Positions 11,323-19,712 of a stretch of 64,000 nucleotides of DNA are shown here, one piece after another. Position 1 is the first letter of the stretch. Each line of letters starts with the position of its first letter. The notes below the pieces were generated by a model that saw only the letters and a list, made by a program, of their open reading frames with translations, was not told the origin of the DNA and ran no database searches. Source of the DNA: Trichobilharzia szidati (lineage: Eukaryota > Platyhelminthes > Trematoda > Strigeidida > Schistosomatidae); contig OX235271.1 of NCBI GenBank assembly GCA_944472155.2, forward strand, positions 44,341,991 to 44,405,990, given 5' to 3'. Both the position numbers and the translations under genes were made by a program.

Positions 11323-13063
11323 CTACAGAGACTCACACCTGGAAAGTCCTCAGGTTGTGACGATATTAGGCCATCTGTTCTGAAAGTGTGCAGAAGCTGT
11401 CTGTAGGCCTTTATGTGATTTGTTACAACAGTCGATGGGTTCAGAGAAATTGCCAAGGGGGGGGAAGGAGCCACCCTTTATCCTATTTTTAAGGGTGGAG
11501 ACAGGCAAAATGACAGGAGTTATAGACCAGTAGCCCCACTCCCAGTGGTATCAAAAGTACTGGAAAGTATTGTTGATGATTATATCAGGGACCACCTCGA
11601 TAGAACTAATAGATTCCATGAAGCCCTACACGGTTTCAGTAAAGGAAGATCCTGTGTAACAAACCTACCATCAGCTTGGGACGATTGGACGTCATGCTGG
11701 GATATGAATGTTCCAGTCCATGTGCTCTTCCTAGACTTTGAGAAGGCATTTGACACAGTTCACTATGACCTTCTCCTACACAAAATAAGTCAAGCAGGTA
11801 AAGGTAAGCCGTCTTTGTCATGTTTGAAGGACTACTTGGATTTAAGGAAATTTTGCACTAATGTCAGTCGAGTCCTATCATTTTGGCATGGCTTTTCATC
11901 ATTAGTGTCAGATGGGGTCCATCCTAGGACCACTGATGTTTTTTGATTTTTATCAATGATCTACCATGCCGTCTAAGCTGCTCAACTGTTCTATACTCTG
12001 GCGACGTAAAGATATGGAAGGCGATAAAGTGTCCGGAGGACTCAGGTAGACTGCAAGCAAATCTAGAGCTTCTGGAAGACTGAGCGGCGGCCAGTGGTAT
12101 GACTTTCAACCTGAAAAAGTGTGGAGTAGTGAAATTACGCACCTGTAGTCTGCAGAATGCAAGTTACACCCTGTGCAATGAAAGCTTGTCCTGCGCAACA
12201 TCGAAGCGTGATTTAGGTCTAGTTCTAACGGAAAAAATGGACACAATCATAAATTACACCGAGAATATAGCGAGGGCGTATGGGGTCACACAGTTCACGC
12301 ATAGACAGTTAGGTGCACTCCTGAGCTCTTACTAAGGTTGTACAAAACATACGTCAGACCACACCTTGAAGTGCATAATATGTTTGCACTCCCACTGCTT
12401 AGAAGGGGTGCAAACCTCTTGGAAAGAGTCCAGAGACGGGCGAAAAAAGTAGTGGCTGGTCACCAGAATAAACCGTATGATGAAAGGCTAAGGGAATTAG
12501 ACCCATTCACACTTAGCTACCGCTGACTTAGGGGGATTTGATTACTGCCTACAATATGACAAATGACTAGAATCACCTAAATAAAGGTGTTCTGCCATTA
12601 AGTAGCTATGGCACCGTCTGTGGACACCTTTAAGCGAAGTCTGGACAATCATGCAGCGACGCAAGGACTGCGTCCAAATGGCCTATTCCCTTAAAATCCC
12701 ATACATCGTTCATGGGTAGACAACTAAAGTCGTCATTTTAATTTTTACATTGTCTCCCGCCTTACTCTCCTGACTACTCTAACTACCACACTTACACATT
12801 ATTATTATTGATATTATATACATTTATATATTTATATATGTAGGTATATTTGAACTTCAAATTTAATTGGATGTTTGTTTTTACGGTTTCTTTATTTCTT
12901 ATTTTGTCTCGTAGTCTGAATAACCTACATTAATTATATTTAATATTATTATAACCTCTTTTCTTTTGACGACGATATTGGAAGACTAGCTGGTGAAAGG
13001 ATCAACTCCATTCACAGTAGTAACAAAGTCTTAACACACCGTATACTACAAGCAACATATAAT

Positions 13064-13853
13064 AATTATTATTTCCTTTAATTCCTAGAGGAACATAGGG
13101 CTTCAGCCGTGCGTCTCCATTGCGTTCGGTTCTCTGCTAGAGTCTTCATCTGGCTCCTAGTCTGCCCACACGTTTTCATCTCCTCTTCACATGGCCTCCT
13201 CCAAGTCACCCTTGCACTGACGACCAACTCGTCGCTTCCCGTTCGGGTTCCATTCCAGTAATGGCTTGTTTACTGATGTCACTTGATGGTTTTCTCGGAG
13301 TATTGCCCATACACCTCTATTTCTTCCTGCCTATTTGTTTCACAATCGGTTCCTGCTGAGTTGGTTCGCTCATTGCCAGAGATCTCTGTTGCTGATCTTT
13401 TCTGGCCGGCCATCTGATCTTGAGTATTGAGCGAAGACAACTGTTAATGAAGGTCTGTAGTTTGTTTGAGATGGTTTTTATGACGCGCTGGCCAAGTCTC
13501 TGATCCGTGTAGTAAGTAGAATTGACTGACTTCACATTGGAGTTGAAAATCCGGATCTTATTTTTGATGCTGAATGCTGTTGATCTCTACACAGACTTGA
13601 GAGTAGTGAAAGCTTGTTTTGCTTTTCCGATTCTTGCTTTGATATCCTCGTCAGTTCCGCCTGTAGTTGAAACGATGCTTCCCAGGTAGGTAAAGGAGGT
13701 TCAGGTTCCTCCTATTTATGCTGATCGTTGTCTGTTGCTGTTGTGCTTGTCCAGGAATCTTCATCGCCTCTTTTTTCTCCATGTTCGCCTGAAGTCCTAT
13801 CTTTGATGCTTCTTCTTCCATATAATAGTAATAATAATATATAATTAATCCCA
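13064..13853 (-). pseudogene. RTE-like 3' fragment inserted in CR1-like copy 1
   Basis: The minus strand encodes, with frame breaks, the C-terminal third of an RTE-like protein: EAMKIPGQAQQQQTTISI, then TISNKLQTFINSCLRSILK and [12 protein letters not shown], followed by a 3' end reading GCTGAAGCCCTATGTTCC and an (ATT)n-type tail at the left. The same family occurs at 33220-34020 and 46660-47140. Host element sequence (ATATAATTAATCCC) resumes at the right. Confidence 0.82.
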
Positions 13854-13867
13854 ACACTAATCCTTTT

Positions 13868-13874
13868 GGAGTCA
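13868..13874 (+). repeat. Candidate target-site duplication of CR1-like copy 2 (left)
   Basis: GGAGTCA here recurs at 19207-19213, immediately after the 3' end of copy 2. The same bases begin each 154-bp repeat unit downstream, so they look like target DNA rather than element sequence. Confidence 0.5.
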
Positions 13875-14278
13875 GGGTGACGCGCGCTCCTTGAATACGA
13901 CGTGACTTTTCCTCTCTAACCGGAAAATACCTATTTTGTGAATTATCCGCTTGGGAAACCTGATCTTCCTAGCCGGTGAATTAAATTCAACCATTACTTA
14001 CATATCGAATCTCTGTGTGGTAAGTCCAGCTGTCTCGAACTACTGCCAAAGCTTCAGGTGCTATTTTTGTAGCAGCATCTTCCCCACTCGTTCAGATAAA
14101 CAAGACTTGTTGGTCTACCACGTGATTGCTGTGAAGCCGATCATCCAGAAAGTACTAGGTAAAGTCGAAAACCTTTTCTTTTCCTTGTCTTGTACTTTTT
14201 CAGTCTTAATCTTTTTCTTGTGGGTAGATACTGTTGCACTTTTATTCTTATACAGCATAAGTTTTAGCGATAGTTAAT

Positions 14279-15922
14279 ATGGCTGTAGAAAGTAACCTTA
14301 GAAATGGCACCAAAACACCTTACTCTGTAGTCACAAGGGCTTCAGCCAGAGAAGGCAAAAACGCAGGGACACCAACCCCAAATTGCATACCCATCCTAAA
14401 GACCCGTGTAGGACTCGTCTGTCCGGATACTATGCCTGCAGTGCCACAGTCTAGTACTGAAACGGCTCAGGCAATACTAGTAGGACAGGATACTACTACA
14501 CCTGCACCAACTGAAAGCCAATGTGTGAAGTACAACAAACCTAAAAGGAAACGCTCAAGACGTCATAAGACCTCGAAGGCGTCACCAAGTAAGGGAGACG
14601 AGTGCCAGGCGTGCAATATCATTGTTTCTAAAGCTGACTCAGCTTTCGAATGCAATTTTTGCAAACGGTGGGTGCACTGCCGTTGCGACAAAGAGGTACC
14701 GAAATCATACTACGAGTTTATGAGAAATAACCCATGCCCGTGGTTTTGGTACATCTGTCCACTCTGTCGCCCTGGTGTAGTCACACAGAGCGTGTCTGCG
14801 GTTAGCAGAAACAACACGCCGCCCTTGTGTCCCAACACGGTCTTATGTAGCTCCCCACCTGCTAACGTCACATTGCCAAAACTTGGCACAGACAGTAAGA
14901 AGGACACTCCTGTCCTACTGACCGAAAATGCCAATTTTCACAAGGTGAAGATTCATAAGGCTGGACCTAAAAAATCAAGGAAAGATAGAGTTAGAGAAGC
15001 ACCACTTGCATCCACAAGCAAGCTTGGCAACACAATAAAGGCTGGTCAGAACCCGATGAAGCCTAAAGTTGCTGATGCTGCAAAGGAATATGAGAAGCCA
15101 AAGGCCAAACCTAAGTCTGAGGTTAATCGGTCTAATTCGCTCATCCTCTTTAACGTACCTGTGAGCAAGGACAGCTTGCTTGAACAGCGGGCCCTGTTTG
15201 ATCAGGAACAGTGGTCCAACCTGTGCAATAAACTAGGTCTGAATATTAGTTCAGTGAAATTGTGCAGGCTGTACAGGGGTGTCCACACACCTCAAGGTAA
15301 GCCACCCCCATTACGGGTTACACTGGACTCTGCCGAAGAGGCCGAAAAGGTACTATTGATGGCTCAGGTACTAGCCATCGACAGAAGCTCTAACATAAGG
15401 GTGAGACAAGACAGACCATGGGCTGTCAGACAAATGGCAAGGGAGTCACCGGAACTTTTGCCTTCCACCTCTATGGTAGTGCACGGTGTCCCGGAGCTGG
15501 AAACGGGCACTGCCTGTGAAAAACACATGCATGACGTACAGCAGTGGAGATGGCTGTCGTCTCAGATGGCCCTTGGCGCTTCTGGAGCCATCTCCGTTTA
15601 CCGACTACCTCGCCCCGCTCATCTCACACTGATTAGCTCCCCAAGGCTGCTTAGTGTCACATTCAACTCCCCAGAGCAGTTGGCCATAACACTTCAACGG
15701 TGGTATGAGATCAAGGGGAAATTGGGAGGAAACATCCGATGTTGCGAAAGCAGACCTCGAACCATAAGGAGGCAGCAAACTGAGGCTTTAATACGTCCCC
15801 AAGCTTCAGTGACACTCGAGCGATGCAGTTCTGAGAATAACAGTCTGTGCCACCCAAGTGTCCTGCCTAAATCCAAGGGAAAAAACCACAATGGGCCGGT
15901 TCCATCGGAACTGGCCAATTAG
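14279..15922 (+). CDS. CR1-like ORF1: PHD-finger nucleic-acid-binding protein
   Basis: 547 aa from the ATG at 14279 to TAG at 15920. A basic stretch KPKRKRSRRHK (residues 87-97) could be a nuclear or RNA-binding signal. Residues 109-163 form a PHD-like zinc finger: C-x2-C, C-x2-C, W-V-H-C and a closing C-x2-C. Residues about 285-490 hold two RRM-like segments (NSLILFNVPVSK and later STSMVVHGVPE) with PPPLRVTLDSAEEA between, as in ORF1 proteins of CR1 elements. Such proteins bind element RNA and help target-primed reverse transcription; that role is known for the class and inferred here. Codons 535-536 (AAA AAC) lie in the candidate frameshift site, so some ribosomes may leave this frame 12 codons before the stop. 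Confidence 0.88.
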   Translation: MAVESNLRNGTKTPYSVVTRASAREGKNAGTPTPNCIPILKTRVGLVCPDTMPAVPQSSTETAQAILVGQDTTTPAPTESQCVKYNKPKRKRSRRHKTSKASPSKGDECQACNIIVSKADSAFECNFCKRWVHCRCDKEVPKSYYEFMRNNPCPWFWYICPLCRPGVVTQSVSAVSRNNTPPLCPNTVLCSSPPANVTLPKLGTDSKKDTPVLLTENANFHKVKIHKAGPKKSRKDRVREAPLASTSKLGNTIKAGQNPMKPKVADAAKEYEKPKAKPKSEVNRSNSLILFNVPVSKDSLLEQRALFDQEQWSNLCNKLGLNISSVKLCRLYRGVHTPQGKPPPLRVTLDSAEEAEKVLLMAQVLAIDRSSNIRVRQDRPWAVRQMARESPELLPSTSMVVHGVPELETGTACEKHMHDVQQWRWLSSQMALGASGAISVYRLPRPAHLTLISSPRLLSVTFNSPEQLAITLQRWYEIKGKLGGNIRCCESRPRTIRRQQTEALIRPQASVTLERCSSENNSLCHPSVLPKSKGKNHNGPVPSELAN

Positions 15923-18819
15923 TCCCAACACTAAGTTCCCTACCAGCAGATAGCTTCACGTCAACTACCCCACAACACGCTGAGGTTGTAAGACTCACTG
16001 TCAGCTGCCTGTATAGCAATGTGAGGGGGCTGAGAGTAAAAATAGGTGAACTCCGAAATCTCCAAGCACACCTACAACTGAAAATAATCATTCTCACCGA
16101 AACATGGCTAACCCCCACTATCGCCGATAATGAAATCAGTATAGGTGATATGGTTTTGGTCAGGAGAGACAGGGACAATAAGGAAGGAGGGGGAGTTGCC
16201 ATATACTTTGATAGGCAACTTAAATGTGTTCGCGCAACGGACCCACCACTTATTGAACTCCCAGACTCCATATGGTGTCATTTCACCGTAGGCCACACCA
16301 AGCATTTACTTGGTGGCATCTACCGATCTCCCACCTGTGGGGCAGAGCACAATCAGCTACTGCTCAGCACTATCACAGGGATACGAGACTTGGGCTATGA
16401 CCAAATCACCATTGCTGGAGATTTCAATGCCCCATCACTGAACCTTGGCTCGGGGTATGCTAAGGGAAAATTCGGCCGAAATCTACTGCAAGCTATTCGG
16501 GACACGGGACTGACTGAGAATGTTGGAGACGACACTAGGTGGGGCCCTAGTGGAAAGTCATCAAAACTAGACTACATTCTAACTAGTGACCAACTACTCG
16601 TCGAAAAGGTCCAGGTCATGACTCCTCTAGGAAGTAGTGACCATGCAGTCATAGGTTTCGACCTCGTTCTCCGTGAGCACTTGCAGTGGGACGCTACGCA
16701 ACCATGTCTGTGTTACAGCAAGGCTGACTACGCTGAAATGCGGAGGCTCTTGTTCGATGCAGACTGGCCCTTAGCATGGGATGAGCTGTCTGTGGATGAA
16801 CACTGGGAAGCGGTAAAAAAGATTATTCATACAGCGATCTCGGATACCGTCCCTTTAGTCACAGCACAGCCAAAAAGAAAATCATCATGGTTAAAGAGAG
16901 GCACGCAGCGTATTCTGCAAGCAAAGAGGAAGGCTTGGTTTACGTGGCGCGTATCTGGAAGCCAGATCGACCATGATGCATACCTGGAACTCAGGAACCG
17001 GTGCAATGCAAGAGTCAGGAGGGACAGAAGGTCATTCCAGGCTAACCTTGCTAAAAAACTCCTGGCAAACCCGAAGAATTTGTACCGATTCATGTCGGAA
17101 AGGAAACCAACCAACCAAGGGGCTTGCGCCTTAGTAGGCCAAAACGGTCAATATCTCACTAGTCTGGAGATGGCTGAAACATTCAGTTTAGCCTTCGCCA
17201 AACAGCTAAACAGCAATGTGGGTATTACCGTTACGAACCAAAATGGTGGCATGACTATTTCACAGGAGGAAGACCAAATAGCCACCCCTCAAATAAACCC
17301 TGCAATAGTACTGAGAAAGCTGCAGCGACTTATACCTGGGAAGTCCCCAGGTTGTGATGACATCAGGCCATCTGTTCTGAAACAGTGCGCCGAAGCTCTC
17401 TGTAGGCCTTTATGCGACTTGTTCCAACACTCCATGGAATCGGGGAAACTGCCAAAGGAATGGAAAAGAAGCATCCTTTCTCCGATCTTCAAGGGTGGGG
17501 ATAGGCAAAATCCCACCAGTTATAGACCAGTAGCTCTACTCCCAGTGGTATCGAAAGTACTGGAAAGTATTATTGATGATCACATCAGGGAATATCTGGA
17601 TAGGTCTAAAATACTCCATGAAGCCCAACACGGTTTCAGGAAAGGAAGATCCTGCGTCACTAACTTATTATCAGCTTGGGACGATTGGACATCATGCTGG
17701 GATATGAATGTTCCTGTCCATGTGATCTTTCTAGACTTTGAGAAGGCATTTGACACTGTTCACCATGACCTTCTCCTACACAAAATAAGCCAGGTAGGTC
17801 TAGGTAAACCACTTCTGTCATGGTTGAAGGACTACCTAACTGAAAGGCAATTTTGCACCAAGGTCAACCGAGTCCGATCATCTTGGCACAGCTCGTCATC
17901 AGGAGTGTCGCAGGGTTCTATCCTGGGACCACTGATGTTCTTGATTTTTATCAATGATTTACCATGCCGTCTAAACTGCCCGACTCTTCTATACGCTGAT
18001 GACGTAAAGATATGGAGGGCGGTAAAGTGTCCGGAGGACTCAGATAGGCTGCAGGCAGATCTAAGGCTTCTGGAAGACTGGGCGGTAACCAGTGGAATGA
18101 CTTTCAACCTGAAAAAGTGCAAAGTAGTGAAGTTACGCACCTGTAGACTGCAGAATGCAAGTTACACCCTGTGCAATGAAAGCTTGTCCTGCTCAACGTC
18201 GGAACGTGACTTAGGTCTAGTTCTAACGGAGAAAATGGACACAAGCGTGAATTACACGGGGGATGTAGCGAGGGCATATGCGGTCATACACTTTACACAT
18301 AGACAATTAGGTGCACTCACTCCTGAGCTCTTTCTAAGGTTGTATAAAACATACGTCAGACCGCATCTTGAAGTGCATAATATCATTGCACCCCCACTGC
18401 TTAAAAGAGACGCCAACCTCTTGGAAAGAGCCCAACGACGGGCAACAAAAGGAGTGGTTGGACTCCGAAATAAACCATATGACGAAAGGCTGAAGAAATT
18501 AGGCCTATTCACACTCAGTTACCGTCGCCTGAGGGGGGATTTAATTACTGCCTACAAAATAACAAATGATCAGAATCACCCGAACAAAGGTGTTCTGCCA
18601 TTGAGTAGGTATAGGCTCCCTCGTGGAAATCCCAGAAGGATAGCTCATCAGAGGGCAAGGACCCGGGTGCGCTCCCACTTCTTTTCCCTGCGGGTTTGCC
18701 GTCCCTGGAATTCCTTACCGGCAGATGTAGCTATGGCACCATCTGTGGACGCCTTTAAGCGAAGGCTGGACAACCTTGCAGTGACACAAGGACTGTATCC
18801 AAATGGCCTATCCCCTTAA
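15871..18819 (+). CDS. CR1-like ORF2: endonuclease and reverse transcriptase
   Basis: The frame is open from 15871 to TAA at 18817; 977 codons would follow a -1 shift at 15886. Counting residue 1 at GTG 16021: the endonuclease shows LYSNVRGL just upstream, TETW (26-29), GDFN (133-136), and SDH (206-208), the catalytic signature of AP-type endonucleases. RT follows with SPIFKGGDRQNPTSYRPVAL, FLDFEKAFDTVHHD (from 570), GVSQGSILGPLMFLIFINDL and YADD (658-661). The C-terminal part (YKTYVRPHLE, RRATKGVVG, PWNSLP) matches CR1/Jockey-type ORF2. The enzyme would nick target DNA and copy element RNA onto it. No stop or missing motif was seen. GTG 16021 is not a believable start. Confidence 0.92.
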   Translation: MQGKKPQWAGSIGTGQLVPTLSSLPADSFTSTTPQHAEVVRLTVSCLYSNVRGLRVKIGELRNLQAHLQLKIIILTETWLTPTIADNEISIGDMVLVRRDRDNKEGGGVAIYFDRQLKCVRATDPPLIELPDSIWCHFTVGHTKHLLGGIYRSPTCGAEHNQLLLSTITGIRDLGYDQITIAGDFNAPSLNLGSGYAKGKFGRNLLQAIRDTGLTENVGDDTRWGPSGKSSKLDYILTSDQLLVEKVQVMTPLGSSDHAVIGFDLVLREHLQWDATQPCLCYSKADYAEMRRLLFDADWPLAWDELSVDEHWEAVKKIIHTAISDTVPLVTAQPKRKSSWLKRGTQRILQAKRKAWFTWRVSGSQIDHDAYLELRNRCNARVRRDRRSFQANLAKKLLANPKNLYRFMSERKPTNQGACALVGQNGQYLTSLEMAETFSLAFAKQLNSNVGITVTNQNGGMTISQEEDQIATPQINPAIVLRKLQRLIPGKSPGCDDIRPSVLKQCAEALCRPLCDLFQHSMESGKLPKEWKRSILSPIFKGGDRQNPTSYRPVALLPVVSKVLESIIDDHIREYLDRSKILHEAQHGFRKGRSCVTNLLSAWDDWTSCWDMNVPVHVIFLDFEKAFDTVHHDLLLHKISQVGLGKPLLSWLKDYLTERQFCTKVNRVRSSWHSSSSGVSQGSILGPLMFLIFINDLPCRLNCPTLLYADDVKIWRAVKCPEDSDRLQADLRLLEDWAVTSGMTFNLKKCKVVKLRTCRLQNASYTLCNESLSCSTSERDLGLVLTEKMDTSVNYTGDVARAYAVIHFTHRQLGALTPELFLRLYKTYVRPHLEVHNIIAPPLLKRDANLLERAQRRATKGVVGLRNKPYDERLKKLGLFTLSYRRLRGDLITAYKITNDQNHPNKGVLPLSRYRLPRGNPRRIAHQRARTRVRSHFFSLRVCRPWNSLPADVAMAPSVDAFKRRLDNLAVTQGLYPNGLSP
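15880..15916 (+). promoter_or_regulatory. Candidate -1 ribosomal frameshift signal between ORF1 and ORF2
   Basis: The heptamer A AAA AAC at 15880-15886 is in the ORF1 zero frame (GGA AAA AAC) and has the canonical X XXY YYZ form. After a 7-nt spacer (CACAATG) comes a perfect hairpin: GGCCGGTTCC (15894-15903), loop ATC, GGAACTGGCC (15907-15916), ten pairs with one G-U. The -1 frame is open from 15871 (right after TAA at 15868) through all of ORF2. ORF2 has no in-frame ATG before 16150, already inside the endonuclease, and no ATG overlaps the ORF1 stop. A shift here would give a fusion of about 1513 aa. Only position, frame and geometry are seen; function is inferred. Confidence 0.72.
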
Positions 18820-19206
18820 AATCGCATATACCATTCAAAGATAGACAATTAAACTGGTCGTTTTACTTCTTCACATTCCCTTCAGTCTTACTCTCCTGAC
18901 AGCTTTAACTACACTTATTATTATTATTGTTATTATTATTATTATCATTATTACTGGTATATATTATATATATATATGTATACCGGTTGACTGACTGTTG
19001 TTACGTTTTCTTATTTTTTTTTCTCTGTCTGTTAGTCTGAATACCTTTACTAATTATATCTATTATTATTATTATTATCTCTTTTCCATTGACGACGATA
19101 CCGAAAGACTAACTGGTGAAAGGATCAACTCCATTCACAGTAGTAACAGTCTTAACACACTTCATACTACAGACGCCATATAATTAATCCCAGCACTACT
19201 CCTGTT

Positions 19207-19672
19207 GGAGTCAACCAAAGCTACGACAGTCGAGTGGCGGGACGAGCTACACAGACGTTTACCAAAGATCAGGAACCTCTACCTTACAATCAAGAGGCGA
19301 GCGCAAAGAAATCAAATTGGTTTATACTAGCTCGTAAAAAGATATTGGATATTGGATATTGGAGTCAACCAAAGCTACGACAGTCGAGTGGCGGGACGAG
19401 CTACACAGACGTTTACCAAAGATCAGGAACCTCTACCTTACAATCAAGAGGCGAGCGCAAAGAAATCAAATTGGTTTATACTAGCTCGTAAAAAGATATT
19501 GGATATTGGATATTGGAGTCAACCAAAGCTACGACAGTCGAGTGGCGGGACGAACTACACAGAAGTTTACCGAAGACCAGGAACAATTAGCTCACAATCA
19601 AGAAGCGAGCACAAAGAAATTAATTTAGTTTATATTAGCTCGAGAAACGATATTGGATATTGGATTGAATGT
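19207..19672 (+). repeat. 154-bp tandem repeat, three units, just upstream of IFT20
   Basis: Units begin at GGAGTCAACCAAAGC: about 19207, 19361 and 19515 (spacing 154). The first two are almost identical; the third carries many substitutions and runs into the sequence before the IFT20 start, so it is probably the ancestral unit. Each ends in repeated GATATTGGATATTGGA. Because 154 is not a multiple of three, the ORFs across the array do not form a repeat protein. The array lies 40 bp before the IFT20 ATG, so it may be part of its promoter or 5' leader. Confidence 0.92.
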
Positions 19673-19712
19673 TGAACTGCTTGTCGTCTTGGTTACAAAA
19701 AGCGGGTGTACG

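Larger units (their letters stand above)
10177..13874 (+). pseudogene. CR1-like retrotransposon copy 1 (5'-truncated, decayed)
   Basis: The sequence follows ORF2 and the 3' UTR of the intact element at 13875-19206 but with many frameshifts and stops. It begins at GGGGCCGGTTCC, the left arm of the hairpin at the ORF1/ORF2 junction, so ORF1 is missing. An internal deletion of about 440 bp removes the back of the endonuclease (junction about 10645). Another of about 120 bp is near 12605. A SINE is inserted at 11128-11322 and an antisense RTE fragment at about 13064-13853; the last 3' UTR bases resume at about 13854. Recognisable RT pieces include FEKAFDTVHYDLLLHKISQ (about 11735-11795) and the C-terminal YKTYVRPHLEVHN (from 12340). 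It is older than its neighbour. Confidence 0.88.
13875..19206 (+). mobile_element. Apparently intact CR1-like non-LTR retrotransposon (copy 2)
   Basis: The element is about 5.3 kb: a 5' UTR of about 400 bp, ORF1 (14279-15922), ORF2 (open from 15871, stop at 18819) and a 3' UTR rich in TTA repeats ending at about 19206. It lies directly behind the 3' end of the decayed copy 1 in the same orientation. GGAGTCA on both sides (13868 and 19207) fits a 7-bp target duplication. Both ORFs are free of stops and all catalytic motifs I looked for are present, so it may be recent or active. The ORF pair (PHD-type ORF1, apurinic endonuclease plus RT ORF2) suits the CR1/Jockey group; I do not assign a named schistosome family. 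Confidence 0.88.

Noticed and set aside
13951..14277. 108-codon ORF ending just before CR1-like ORF1
   Set aside because: It lies in the 5' UTR, has no domain and is hydrophobic low-information sequence; at most an upstream ORF.
16021..16023. GTG 16021 as the ORF2 start
   Set aside because: GTG is not a normal eukaryotic start, the open frame extends upstream, and the endonuclease motif LYSNVRGL begins before it.
19207..19672. CRISPR-like array
   Set aside because: Units are 154 bp with no spacers and the DNA is eukaryotic.
19234..19675. Two overlapping ORFs with repeated peptide MAGRATQTFTKDQ-like
   Set aside because: They are frames through the 154-bp DNA repeat; the unit length is not a multiple of three.
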